Source: Saprospiraceae bacterium (GTDB taxonomy: Bacteria; Bacteroidota; Bacteroidia; Chitinophagales; Saprospiraceae). Taken from it: a DNA stretch of 64,000 bases. Both the position numbers and the translations under genes were made by a program. Shown here in pieces: positions 11,801 through 19,001 of this stretch (positions within the stretch are counted from its first letter, which is position 1; each line of letters starts with the position of its first letter). The stretch covers positions 333,671 to 397,670 of the forward strand of contig JAGFJA010000007.1 in NCBI GenBank assembly GCA_024103005.1. The letters run 5' to 3'. Under the pieces are notes generated by a model. It did no database searches and had not been told where the DNA came from. It was given only the letters and a program-made list of their open reading frames with translations.

Positions 11801-12147
11801 TTCAGAAGTTTCTTTCCGACCTGGAAGACAGGTTTGGGCCGATACCGGGAGCTGTAAATGAATTGGCAGACGGATTGCGGATGCGGTGGATGTTGAGAGT
11901 GATGGGATTTGAAAGGGCAGTTATAAAAAATGGTTCGCTCAATGCCTACTTTCCTTCCAATCCGCAGTCTGCTTATTATGAGTCAGATACTTTTCAGCAA
12001 CTTTTTCAGTATCTGGGCAGCTTGAAAGACCCTAAGGTCAATATCCAGAAAACATTGAAGAATCTTGTTTTGCGGGTTAAGAGCATTAAAAATATTCAGG
12101 CAGCTATGCAGTTCTTTGAGTCGATGAGTCAGGCGACATTGAATTAA
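8803..12147 (+). CDS. mfd: Transcription-repair coupling factor Mfd
   Basis: Mfd is a DNA translocase that removes RNA polymerase stalled at lesions and recruits UvrA. The 1114-residue length is typical for the phylum. Visible: UvrB-like N-terminal homology, the RNA polymerase-interaction domain (KELQPGDFVTHIDHGVGKFSGLE, around 430-450, quoted in part: DFVTHIDHGVGKF), Walker A CGDVGFGKTEVA near 582, DEEQ box (IIDEEQKFG near 683), TATPIPRTLQ, ETGLDIPNANT, QLRGRVGRS, and the TRCF C-terminal domain. The start is GTG; no in-frame ATG lies upstream before stop codons. It faces the glutaminyl cyclase gene tail to tail, 24 bp apart. Confidence 0.97.
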   Translation: MEAINEILTGFVRQNEVPPLTNEPENYYLEGLSGSAVLFYMAAIFRDNSTPFFYIAEDKDKAAYCYDTLLTLIGKGVYILTDSFRRPGNFVEINPANILKRSQVITELATPAKPSIIVTYPEALFEKGIKPAELEKDKISVKVGEIFDRDFVIEILIEYGFERVDFVYEPGQFSLRGAIVDIFSFGNGQPYRIELDDEVVESIRVFDPQTQLSVRNVNQLNILPNANVKFDADDRISLFELLDRKFWIVMEDRETIKERLDTLFDKSEEIVRNITLIEQAETQKFFRDRAYINGDQWVKSLEEFTLIHLTKPKGRENFATLYFQTKPHPVINKQFKLLLAYLEENAQNGIKTWFFSENTRQIKRLEAILADLGGQVNFQPVVGSIHEGFRDEKSKIEILTDHQIFQRYHQYSLKTGYTRDQAVTLRMLKELQPGDFVTHIDHGVGKFSGLETIEIAGVKQEAVRILYRNNDLLYVSINSLHKLSKYMGKEGEPPMINKLGSDSWKQLKQKTKRKVKDIAEGLIKLYAKRRASEGFAYAPDGYLQAELEASFLYEDTPDQFKATVDVKEDMEKPYPMDRLICGDVGFGKTEVAIRAAFKAINDGKQVAILVPTTILALQHYHTFHQRLKDFSVDVDYLNRFKSTKEKKIVYEGLKSGKLDLVIGTHALLNKEVQFKDLGLLIIDEEQKFGVQAKEKIRSMKVNVDTLTLTATPIPRTLQFSLMAARDLSVIRTPPPNRQPIYTEIRSFEKRAIQEAIQNEIDCGGQVFFVHDRVKNLGEMGEFITQLVPEASVAVAHGQMDSKLLETTLVDFIEGKFDVLVSTNIIETGLDIPNANTMIINNAHHYGLSDLHQLRGRVGRSNKKAYCYLISPPMSTLTQEAKKRLKTIVDFSELGSGFEIAMRDLDIRGSGNLLGGEQSGFISEIGYDAFQRILEEAIQELKEEEFKDVFRDEIAKKKVYVKDVTIETDSEMMIPNTYVSSTSERLALYHELDAIEEEETLQKFLSDLEDRFGPIPGAVNELADGLRMRWMLRVMGFERAVIKNGSLNAYFPSNPQSAYYESDTFQQLFQYLGSLKDPKVNIQKTLKNLVLRVKSIKNIQAAMQFFESMSQATLN

Positions 12148-12171
12148 TATGCCACTACTTTGGTGGTAGGT

Positions 12172-13014
12172 TTACTGTGCAGGCGCCGTATTTTCAATAA
12201 GCTCGATTCTGTATATACTAGGCCACAGTTTTCCGGTCACATAAAGTTTATTGGAAATGGAGTCATAGGCTATTCCATTGGTTACTTCACTGTATTGAAA
12301 GGTATTGTCAGCTTCATTTTTCAGACTGGAAAGGTTTAATCTTCCTACGACTTTTCCGGTTGCCGGATCTATTTTTATTACTTCATCTGACATCCAGATA
12401 TTAGCGAAGATATATCCCTTAATCCATTCCAATTCGTTGATATTTAATACACTGATGTCATTTTCTGTAACTCTTACTGTTTTGAAAACCTTCATGTCAG
12501 GTGGCATCAGGTAGGTAAGTATGTCAGTACCGTCGCTCATGATTGCGTGGGTGCCGTCAGTGGTCATACCCCAACCTTCTTTGCTGGGAAAAGGGAATTC
12601 TCCCAGTTTTTTAAATGATTGAGCATCGTAGATAAACCCTAATTGGTTTTTATATGTCAATTGATATAATTTATCGTGGAGGACGACAATGCCTTCGCCG
12701 AAATACTTTGATTTATCCAATCTAACTTTTTCAACGGTTTTGCCTGATTCAATATCTACCGTGGAGATGATTGATTCCAGTGTAGGCAACTCTTCCGGAC
12801 TACCGGTACTTTCAAGAAGTGAGCCATTGTACACCAAAAGACCCTCTGTGAAATGCGAAGTATTGTGCGGGATAATTCCGGTGACTCTGTAATCAATTTT
12901 GGGTACGGTCGGTACCGTTGTTTTGATTGTGGAAGAATTTTCGGAATCGTTGGATTTGCAGGAAAAGAGCACCAAGGTCAACAAGCAACTACCTAAAAAT
13001 ATCTTTCTATGCAT
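12172..13014 (-). CDS. Glutaminyl-peptide cyclotransferase (plant-type), lipoprotein
   Basis: This 280-residue product matches the plant/bacterial type of glutaminyl cyclase, a five-bladed propeller enzyme that turns N-terminal Gln into pyroglutamate. Motifs seen: HFTEGLLV...LLESTG near residue 56-72, KYFGEGIVVL, EGWGMTTDG, and NELEWIKGYIFANIWMSD with IDPATGKVVG. A signal peptide with lipobox LFSC-K places it as a lipoprotein in the periplasm or on the outer membrane. In Bacteroidota such enzymes modify secreted proteins after signal peptide cleavage, which fits the secretion genes here. A TACCTTTG promoter lies 19-26 bp upstream of the ATG. Confidence 0.85.
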   Translation of the reverse strand: MHRKIFLGSCLLTLVLFSCKSNDSENSSTIKTTVPTVPKIDYRVTGIIPHNTSHFTEGLLVYNGSLLESTGSPEELPTLESIISTVDIESGKTVEKVRLDKSKYFGEGIVVLHDKLYQLTYKNQLGFIYDAQSFKKLGEFPFPSKEGWGMTTDGTHAIMSDGTDILTYLMPPDMKVFKTVRVTENDISVLNINELEWIKGYIFANIWMSDEVIKIDPATGKVVGRLNLSSLKNEADNTFQYSEVTNGIAYDSISNKLYVTGKLWPSIYRIELIENTAPAQ

Positions 13015-13032
13015 TATTTAAAAATTGAGCAA

Positions 13033-13040
13033 CAAAGGTA
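13033..13040 (-). promoter_or_regulatory. -7 promoter element of the glutaminyl cyclase gene
   Basis: TACCTTTG on the minus strand matches TAnnTTTG, with a TTTG about 16 bp upstream of it as a possible -33 element. The leader would be about 14 nt. The next gene upstream (13056) is on the same strand, so this promoter separates the two. Confidence 0.6.
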
Positions 13041-13055
13041 AGATAAGTTTTTAAA

Positions 13056-14516
13056 TCAAAGGTCCCTAAGCCAGTCTTCTGCATGCCTGTTAAACCCATC
13101 CGGTACTTCATATCTTTCTGGAGCCAGATTGTCGGGATTCCGGGCAACAGCCTTATATAATTCCTTTTTCCAGTTGGGATTGCGCACTTCGCCCCGGGCG
13201 TTGGATTGCAGGAGTCTGTAATCCATCCCGTCCATAAACGGATTATAAAACAGGAACTTTACATTAGACTGCATTAGTTTAGGAATATCGTAGTATAGCC
13301 ACACCTCATAAGGTGCACAGGACGGATCATCGGTAACAGAGACCATATCGCTTGGTTTACCGTATTTCATAAAGATAAGCCCCCTGTCACTTTCGAAGCC
13401 ATAGCCAAAACCGGTTTTGTACTTTTTATCCACAGCGCGGGCTACTTCCATGTATTGTTTATAATATTCATCCGGATGCAGGGCTGATTTATCTTTAAAA
13501 AATTTGTATAGAAAATTACTTTTTCCGATTTTGTTTTCATCCTTCAATAGTCTGTTGACAAGTTCCACATCTGAGTTGTTGACGTTCATGGCAATAGCTC
13601 TGAGTGAATAGTTTAATTCCTCTACGGACATTTTCCCGACAAAGGAGTTTTCCACCTCATCCATAAATTTGCTGGAAAGTAAGGCTTCGTCTCTTTGGGG
13701 ATTACTCTTGGTGAAGTAATAAGCTGCACTGTCAAGCGTATGATGATCAGGACCGTTGAGAAAGACCTGAACTTTATATCGTCCTGATTCGTAATAAGTT
13801 GCATCAAACCAGGTTAGAATTTCACTGACAGGTGCCTTATTGTATTTAATAGTTGTCCTGGCGATAAGTTTTTGGTTGTTCTTACTGTCTAATTTAAAAA
13901 CTTTATACGTACAGGAAACTACATCCATCGGCAATTGGTCTGTTTTGTAGCTTTCAAAATATACCCCAAAACGATTCAGATCTGAATGAATAAAAGAAAA
14001 AGGAATCAATTCATAAAAGGTGTTGTTTTTTGAAAGTGCCGGATCCGAATTGTAAGAAGTGTCCGCCACAAGTTGAATATTGGAAAGAAAAGGGTGTGAT
14101 GGAGCTTTTGTAAGGGTGACTTCTGTTGAATTTTTATAAGTGTTGGTTGTGTCACCAAGGTCTGTGAATGTAAAGTCCAGTTTGTATTTCCCCGGTGAGA
14201 GGCCGTACCTTCTTAAAGCGATAAAGTCTTTTGGTGATTTTTGGAGGCCGCTCTCGATGATAAAATTATCGAACCTGATAATTTGGTCCTTTTGTATAAA
14301 TAGCAGGGTTACTTTAACCTTATTTTCAAAAAGACTATCCTGTGGTGACTTATAGATACGTGAAATAGTCGAAGAAACATTGTGAATATAAACTTCCAGA
14401 TATGGATTTAGGGAGGATTGGCCGGCATAATATTGAGAAATCAATACGCTCACATCAAGAGCACTTGTTGTCTTAACAGTCAATAAAAACAAGAATAAAA
14501 AGAAGAGTTGCTTCAT
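13056..14516 (-). CDS. GWxTD domain-containing exported protein
   Basis: The 486-residue product has a cleavable signal peptide (MKQLFFLFLFLLTVKTTSA, then L-D) and a long beta-rich region (about 20-270). The C-terminal part is the GWxTD region known from Bacteroidota exported proteins: KYKTGFGYGFESDRGLIF, then MKYGKPSDMV, APYEVWLYYDI, and a tail with WLRDL. The function of this family is not known; the family is typical of the phylum. It is 18 bp downstream of the lipocalin-like lipoprotein gene on the same strand, so the two probably share a transcript. Confidence 0.75.
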   Translation of the reverse strand: MKQLFFLFLFLLTVKTTSALDVSVLISQYYAGQSSLNPYLEVYIHNVSSTISRIYKSPQDSLFENKVKVTLLFIQKDQIIRFDNFIIESGLQKSPKDFIALRRYGLSPGKYKLDFTFTDLGDTTNTYKNSTEVTLTKAPSHPFLSNIQLVADTSYNSDPALSKNNTFYELIPFSFIHSDLNRFGVYFESYKTDQLPMDVVSCTYKVFKLDSKNNQKLIARTTIKYNKAPVSEILTWFDATYYESGRYKVQVFLNGPDHHTLDSAAYYFTKSNPQRDEALLSSKFMDEVENSFVGKMSVEELNYSLRAIAMNVNNSDVELVNRLLKDENKIGKSNFLYKFFKDKSALHPDEYYKQYMEVARAVDKKYKTGFGYGFESDRGLIFMKYGKPSDMVSVTDDPSCAPYEVWLYYDIPKLMQSNVKFLFYNPFMDGMDYRLLQSNARGEVRNPNWKKELYKAVARNPDNLAPERYEVPDGFNRHAEDWLRDL

Positions 14517-14534
14517 TGAAAGAAGAATAGGAAA

Positions 14535-14951
14535 TTATTGAATGGAACCTTGTGTATCGGAAGTATCGGAGGCAGGCGAGGTGGATATCCATTTGTGAAA
14601 CTTAAATTCAAATGGCATATTTCTGATGGTACTTGACAATTTCAGTGTGCTGTCATTTAGTGTAATAATATCGTATTTCAATGTATCTTCCGCTAACTGA
14701 ATAATCTGGTTGTTGCTTAGAGAAAAATCAGATTCAGCCGTATCGCCTGTCAGGTTGGTTTTTAATTTTGTAGCATTAAAAGTGTAAAAGAGTCCGTTGA
14801 GTGATTCAGTCTGTGTGCCGTTTCTTTTGGCAGTATCGAGAACCCAGGTGCCGTGTAAATCTGATAAATTAATGGTTTTTACAGAATTGGTATTTTGGCA
14901 AGACAAAAATAATAGAATAAATAAGATGATTATTCCATCAGATCTGAGCAT
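14535..14951 (-). CDS. Lipocalin-like small lipoprotein
   Basis: The product has 138 residues, with a signal peptide and lipobox FLSC-Q (Cys near residue 18). The rest begins LSDLHGTWVLD, the GxW start typical of lipocalin-like domains, followed by alternating beta strands (TFNATKLKTNLTG, QIIQLAEDTLKYDIITLND, FEFKFHKW). It is likely a small periplasm-facing beta barrel on the outer membrane; ligand unknown. It is the first gene of a probable two-gene unit with the GWxTD gene and has a TACCTTTG promoter about 25 bp upstream. Confidence 0.6.
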   Translation of the reverse strand: MLRSDGIIILFILLFLSCQNTNSVKTINLSDLHGTWVLDTAKRNGTQTESLNGLFYTFNATKLKTNLTGDTAESDFSLSNNQIIQLAEDTLKYDIITLNDSTLKLSSTIRNMPFEFKFHKWISTSPASDTSDTQGSIQ

Positions 14952-14975
14952 AGGATAAAGGTTTAAATGTTATAA

Positions 14976-14983
14976 CAAAGGTA
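14976..14983 (-). promoter_or_regulatory. -7 promoter element of the lipocalin-GWxTD unit
   Basis: TACCTTTG on the minus strand is a full TAnnTTTG match. The predicted start lies about 20 bp before the ATG at 14951. Confidence 0.6.
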
Positions 14984-15101
14984 AGGATTTTTCCCTTAAG
15001 CCGTATTTTATTGTGATTTATTGTCAGTAAGTAATACATAAAATAGAACGAATGGTTCAAAATTTATTTTCGTATAATTGAATAAAATAGGCTTATTCCT
15101 T

Positions 15102-15109
15102 TATCTTTG
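15102..15109 (+). promoter_or_regulatory. -7 promoter element of the esterase gene
   Basis: TATCTTTG is a full match to TAnnTTTG. The start of transcription would fall near 15114, which rules out the in-frame TTG at 15107 as a start codon and leaves the ATG codons at 15119 and 15140. Confidence 0.65.
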
Positions 15110-15139
15110 GCTTATTATATGATTAAAAACATTATAAAA

Positions 15140-15871
15140 ATGAAAAGAGAATTGCACGCATGGTATAGCCCATCATTGAATAAAACAATGGAAATTGCGG
15201 TTTATGGACATTTTGGCATACCATTGCTGCTTGTACCGACGGCAGCTGCAGATTATCTGGAGTATGAACGCTTTTTACTGATTGATGTGATAAAGCCATT
15301 TATCGAAAGCGGAAAGTTTAAAGTCTTTTCCATCAACAGTATTAATTCTGAAAGCTGGCTTAACAATAAAATGCATCCACGCCATAAGTCTATCCGCCAC
15401 GTACAGTTTAATGACTACGTGTATAATGAAGTAGTTCCGTTTATCAAAAGTCAGACATCTGAGGATTCCAATATCATTGTATCAGGAGCATCTTTGGGAG
15501 CTTTACACAGCGCAAATCTTTATTTCAAGCGGCCGGACCTTATTTCAGGTGTCATAGCCATGAGCGGTGATTATGACCTGACATCTTATACGGATGGCTA
15601 TTATGACGATGATGTATATTTCAACAGCCCGATGGCGTATATGCCCGGATTGAATGATGAAGCGTATCTGCGAAGGATGAGAAATAACCCGCATATACAT
15701 ATTCTGACCGGAAGCGGCAACTATGAGACTCCGGAGGCTTCCAGGCGTTTTGCTGCCGTGTTGGAATCAAAGGGTATTGCAGTAGATCTGGATGTTTGGG
15801 GATTTGACATGCATCACGATTGGCCGACATGGAGGGCTATGTTACCTTATGTTTTAAAGACAAAATTTTAA
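15140..15871 (+). CDS. Alpha/beta hydrolase, putative esterase family
   Basis: The protein belongs to the esterase D / S-formylglutathione hydrolase-like alpha/beta hydrolases. The product from the ATG at 15140 is 243 residues and begins MKRELHAWYSPSLNKTMEI. The nucleophile elbow is VSGASLGALHSA (G-A-S-L-G), with an Asp candidate in the GSGNYETPEASRRF region and a His in FDMHHDWPTWRAML near the C-terminus. There is no signal peptide, so it is probably cytoplasmic. The start was chosen because the -7 element overlaps the upstream TTG; ATG 15119 is the alternative and adds seven residues. It ends 60 bp before an intrinsic terminator. Confidence 0.8.
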   Translation: MKRELHAWYSPSLNKTMEIAVYGHFGIPLLLVPTAAADYLEYERFLLIDVIKPFIESGKFKVFSINSINSESWLNNKMHPRHKSIRHVQFNDYVYNEVVPFIKSQTSEDSNIIVSGASLGALHSANLYFKRPDLISGVIAMSGDYDLTSYTDGYYDDDVYFNSPMAYMPGLNDEAYLRRMRNNPHIHILTGSGNYETPEASRRFAAVLESKGIAVDLDVWGFDMHHDWPTWRAMLPYVLKTKF

Positions 15872-15930
15872 TGTTAAAAAGTGGCAAAGTGTATAAACTT
15901 AGCCCTGAAGTTTAAATTAAAAATAGATGA

Positions 15931-15957
15931 ATCCTGCTCAAGTTGCAGGATTTTTTT
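15931..15957 (+). terminator. Intrinsic terminator after the esterase gene
   Basis: ATCCTGC and GCAGGAT form a perfect 7-bp stem with a 7-nt loop, followed by seven T. It separates the esterase gene from the lipoprotein gene that starts 12 bp later. Confidence 0.85.
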
Positions 15958-15968
15958 AATAGAGAAAT

Positions 15969-16520
15969 ATGAAATATTCGGTAATTTTTTTGATGCTGGT
16001 TATTATTATGGGAATTGGTTGCTCAGGCGACGCGCCGGGGAAGAAGAATGAGCCATTAAAAAAACAGGAACCGGATTTGGCAAGCCAGGAGGTTGATACT
16101 TTTAAGAACACGGCTGACAGATTTCCGGAATATTCAACTTTTGAAATGGAAGATCTGGGCTTTGATCCATGCGAGTTGCTTACCATGCATGGAATTACCG
16201 TCTCTTGTAAACCTACGTCCACCGTGAGTATTTACAATCACAGGCAGAATCCTGAAAAGGTATGTATATATTCGTGGGAAGGGACAGATGGTCAACTATG
16301 TGAGGTTAAATTTACTATACTTGGATATACACTTTCTCATGGTAAATTAGTGTCTTTGTTTAAGCCGGACAAAGACGGAATTATTCAACACTCGGATTAT
16401 GGTATCCGTTGGATTGTGGACAATAAGGTCATGTCGGTATCATACACCGGTGAATTGATTAAGAAAGTTAATATCTTAACTGTAAAAAATCACGTCAAGC
16501 CATTGAAAAAGGCCGGATAG
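15969..16520 (+). CDS. Hypothetical lipoprotein
   Basis: The family of this 183-residue product was not recognised. It starts MKYSVIFLMLVIIMGIGCSGD, a signal peptide with lipobox GIGC-S, followed by a charged linker rich in K, E and P and a globular part (about 60-160) with two Cys residues (DPCELL, VSCKP) that could form a disulfide, and a further Cys pair (KVCIYSW, QLCEVKF). This four-Cys pattern suggests a folded periplasmic or outer-membrane domain. It is convergent with aroC (52 bp apart). No terminator with a T-run was seen in that gap. Confidence 0.6.
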   Translation: MKYSVIFLMLVIIMGIGCSGDAPGKKNEPLKKQEPDLASQEVDTFKNTADRFPEYSTFEMEDLGFDPCELLTMHGITVSCKPTSTVSIYNHRQNPEKVCIYSWEGTDGQLCEVKFTILGYTLSHGKLVSLFKPDKDGIIQHSDYGIRWIVDNKVMSVSYTGELIKKVNILTVKNHVKPLKKAG

Positions 16521-16572
16521 ACGGGAGGGTTCTACCTGTTGGCATAGGGTTATTGTAATTAAAATATGGTGG

Positions 16573-17562
16573 TTAGCGATTGGTCAATAATGCCAGGTCT
16601 GCAAGGGCAATAGCCGCGACTGCTTCCAGAATTACCGGCACTCTCAGTGCAATACAGAGGTCATGCCGACCTTTGTAAGAAAAGCTCTCCATCTCTCCTG
16701 AAGCCATATTCCAGGAATGTTGTTCCTTGGGTGTTGAGGAGGTAGGTTTGACGACAACTCTGAATACGATGTCGTTGCCATTGGAGATGCCTCCATTAAT
16801 CCCTCCTGAATGATTGGTAAGCGTCAAGCCATCCGGATTGATGATGGCATCATTGTGTTCGGAGCCAAACATCCTTGCTGCCTTGAATCCCGCACCAAAT
16901 TCAATACCTTTTACAGCCGGTATAGAAAAGGCTATGTGCGAAATAACAGATTCTACGGAGTCAAAAAATGATTCGCCCAGACCGACAGGCAGACCTTTTA
17001 TGGTACATTGTACAATGCCACCTACAGAATCTTTGGCCTCAATGGCTCTTTGGATACCTTCCTGTATGTCGGGACATCCGGCAATTTCAACTATTTCCGA
17101 CTGGAAGTGGACTTTTGATTTTAAATGATGATTGATTACTTTCTTCGCTATTACTCCCGCTGCTACTAGGGCTACGGTCAGTCTTCCCGAAAAATGTCCT
17201 CCGCCTCTGTAATCCTCAAAGCCCTTAAATTTAATATGTCCGGTAAAGTCGGCGTGTCCGGGCCGAGGTATATCCCGTTGCTTTGTATATGTTTCACTTC
17301 TGGTGTTTGAATTGATAAAATTGATATTTATCGGACTGCCTGTTGAAAAACCGTTAAATATTCCGGAGGAAAAAACAGGTATGTCGTCTTCTATTCGAGG
17401 TGTCGTACCCTTCACTCCGGGCTTTCTTCTTTTCAGGTCACTCAGGAAATCCTCTTCATGAATAGCAATGCCGGGCGGACAACCATCAATGACAATACCT
17501 ACCTCCGGACCATGGGATTCACCATAAATTGTAATTCTAAAAAATCTGCCAAATTGATTCAT
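16573..17562 (-). CDS. aroC: Chorismate synthase
   Basis: AroC makes chorismate from EPSP, the last common step to aromatic amino acids, folate and quinones, using reduced FMN. From the ATG at 17562 the product is 329 residues, a little shorter than the usual 350-360. Family signatures: GRFFRITIYGESHGPEVG at the start (signature 1, GESHG), RPGHADFTGHIKF, EDYRGGGHFSGRLTVALVAAG (key RGGGxxSxR), and GGINGGISNGNDI with TPKEQ. An upstream ATG at 17601 would add 13 unconserved residues and was rejected. No other aro gene is nearby. Confidence 0.96.
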   Translation of the reverse strand: MNQFGRFFRITIYGESHGPEVGIVIDGCPPGIAIHEEDFLSDLKRRKPGVKGTTPRIEDDIPVFSSGIFNGFSTGSPININFINSNTRSETYTKQRDIPRPGHADFTGHIKFKGFEDYRGGGHFSGRLTVALVAAGVIAKKVINHHLKSKVHFQSEIVEIAGCPDIQEGIQRAIEAKDSVGGIVQCTIKGLPVGLGESFFDSVESVISHIAFSIPAVKGIEFGAGFKAARMFGSEHNDAIINPDGLTLTNHSGGINGGISNGNDIVFRVVVKPTSSTPKEQHSWNMASGEMESFSYKGRHDLCIALRVPVILEAVAAIALADLALLTNR

Positions 17563-18240
17563 TTTACAAAGATGGTGAAAAATCAGAAAGCACGAAATCA
17601 AAAGTGTATGAATCGCAAAATGTGCAGATTATAAAATGCAGGTATAGCGGATGACGTGGAAAATAGCCGAAAGATAATAACGTTTTGATTGTTTGGAGTT
17701 TGATGCGCTGTCGCGTCTTTGATGAACTAATGTCCGGTTGATTTTCTGATATCAAATAACTTGGTTAAAAGCTCAGGTGTTAAGTTTTTGAACTAATTAT
17801 CGACATATAAGTATAAGTCCGAAGTTTTGGATATCATCGATGTGATTTTTAGTCATTTTTCATCAAATCTTCATGGTTTGTCAACCGAGTTTCAAAAATA
17901 GGACAATGTATCACGCTTCATAGGTACGACCTTATTAAATTAAAAATAGATTATCAGTCGGTTGTGGTTTGTTGCATAAATCACAAAATCACCTGGGATA
18001 AATATTCAACCTGGAATATCAGGAAAATAAGATTATTCATTGGCTTAAAGTCAACCGATTTCCTGAATATTTTAAGAAAAGTGCAATCGGTGATATACGC
18101 GTAAAAGTGAAGCTTGAAATGGAGAGGCATCAGTGAATTTAATGTCATTCGAATGAAACAGAGTGAAAAATTGCCTATTCACCTCTTTGAAGGGTGGATT
18201 ACGCCTCTTTTTAAGGAAAAATTTCAAAAATATATTCATT

Positions 18241-18262
18241 GCTCCCACAAATTACCACTTTT
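18241..18262 (-). promoter_or_regulatory. Upstream, inverted MraZ-type operator copy
   Basis: On the minus strand this reads as two GTGG cores 10 bp apart inside a 22-bp sequence that matches the copy at 18453-18474 with two mismatches but in the opposite direction. Its left end begins GCTCCCAC and the downstream copy ends GTGGGAGC. See the downstream operator for the comparison with known MraZ boxes. Confidence 0.5.
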
Positions 18263-18307
18263 ACTTACGTTAATATTATATCACGACTATAGTTTATGTA
18301 ATATTTA

Positions 18308-18315
18308 TATCTTTG
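18308..18315 (+). promoter_or_regulatory. -7 promoter element within the mraZ control region
   Basis: TATCTTTG is a perfect TAnnTTTG match. A transcript from here would have a leader of about 210 nt before mraZ and would carry the downstream operator copy within it. Weaker -7 candidates (AATCTTTG and TGATTTTG, 18421-18434) lie directly before that operator and may be the real mraZ promoter. Confidence 0.5.
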
Positions 18316-18452
18316 TAAAACATGTGTTTTAATATATACATAATATAAATATGTTAATATGTAATCAAAATAGTTACAAAACCATCATATTTTGATGATA
18401 AACATATATAAAAAAATAATAATCTTTGATTTTGCGTAAAATATTTTGGTAA

Positions 18453-18474
18453 AAAAGTGGTAAATTGTGGGAGC
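18453..18474 (+). promoter_or_regulatory. Predicted MraZ operator boxes before mraZ
   Basis: Two GTGG cores (18457-18460 and 18467-18470) are spaced exactly one helical turn apart, with a weaker TTGG at 18446-18449 further up. MraZ is known to bind short G-rich direct repeats with about 10-bp spacing in front of its own operon in E. coli, so autoregulation is a good guess. The boxes end 53 bp before the mraZ ATG. Confidence 0.6.
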
Positions 18475-18527
18475 TAAACTATTTTTGACTCATCAAGAAC
18501 AGAAAATGTTTTGAAAAGACCTAATTA

Positions 18528-19001
18528 ATGCAACAGCTATACGGGGAATATGAATGTAGCGTTGATGAGAAAGGGAGGTTGAAATTGCCTTCTGCGCTTC
18601 TTCGCAATGTAGGTGGTAATCCGCCGTATAAGTTTTTTGTAAACAGGGGTTTTGAAAAATGTTTGATGTTGTATCCCGAGAAAGTTTGGGAGAAAATCGT
18701 TGAAAAAGTAAATAACCTCAACTCTTTCGTTACTGAAGAGCGCAACTTTATCCGTTATTTTTTCAGAGGTTTAAGAGATGTGGCGACAGATTCTGCTGAG
18801 CGAATTTTGTTGCCCAAGCCACTACTGGAATTTGCGGGGATTCAAAAGGAAGTTGTGTTGTTTGGTTATATGGATCGTGTAGAAATCTGGGATAAGGCAG
18901 CTTATTATGCATGGGCTGATGTCGAGCCGGATAATTTTGCTCTTATGTCAGACCGATTGTTGGGAAATAAGAGCGAATCCGGAAATCAGAATGTGTTGTG
19001 A
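18528..19001 (+). CDS. mraZ: Transcriptional regulator MraZ
   Basis: MraZ is a DNA-binding regulator of the division and cell wall cluster it heads. The 157-residue product has the two tandem SpoVT/AbrB-like halves: GEYECSVDEKGRLKLPSALL (near residue 6; key DxKGR) and DVATDSAERILLPKPLLEFAG with a second copy of the fold near 85-130, including WDKAAYYAW. It usually forms a ring and binds repeated short boxes. Its stop codon overlaps the start of rsmH by one base. Predicted target boxes lie just upstream. Confidence 0.95.
   Translation: MQQLYGEYECSVDEKGRLKLPSALLRNVGGNPPYKFFVNRGFEKCLMLYPEKVWEKIVEKVNNLNSFVTEERNFIRYFFRGLRDVATDSAERILLPKPLLEFAGIQKEVVLFGYMDRVEIWDKAAYYAWADVEPDNFALMSDRLLGNKSESGNQNVL

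Larger units (their letters stand above)
17563..18527. other. Long non-coding stretch between aroC and mraZ
   Basis: No convincing gene was seen in 965 bp. The left part (17563-18240) is AT-rich and holds three copies of a CAACCGA-type word (17884, reverse near 17956, 18053) and an imperfect inverted repeat around CAGGAAA (about 18015-18030 and 18058-18073). A 72-codon open frame at 18114-18332 has no recognisable features and overlaps a promoter element, so it is not called. The right part (18241-18527) is a control region: a perfect -7 element at 18308-18315 and two inverted copies of a GTGG-N6-GTGG operator. Confidence 0.7.

Noticed and set aside
12148..12171. CCAC/GTGG inverted repeat between convergent mfd and glutaminyl cyclase genes as a terminator
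   Set aside because: The stem is only 4-5 bp and no T-run follows on either strand.
18114..18332. 72-codon open frame upstream of mraZ
   Set aside because: It has no recognisable domain, its C-terminus is a low-complexity hydrophobic translation of AT-rich DNA, and it overlaps the promoter and operator region.
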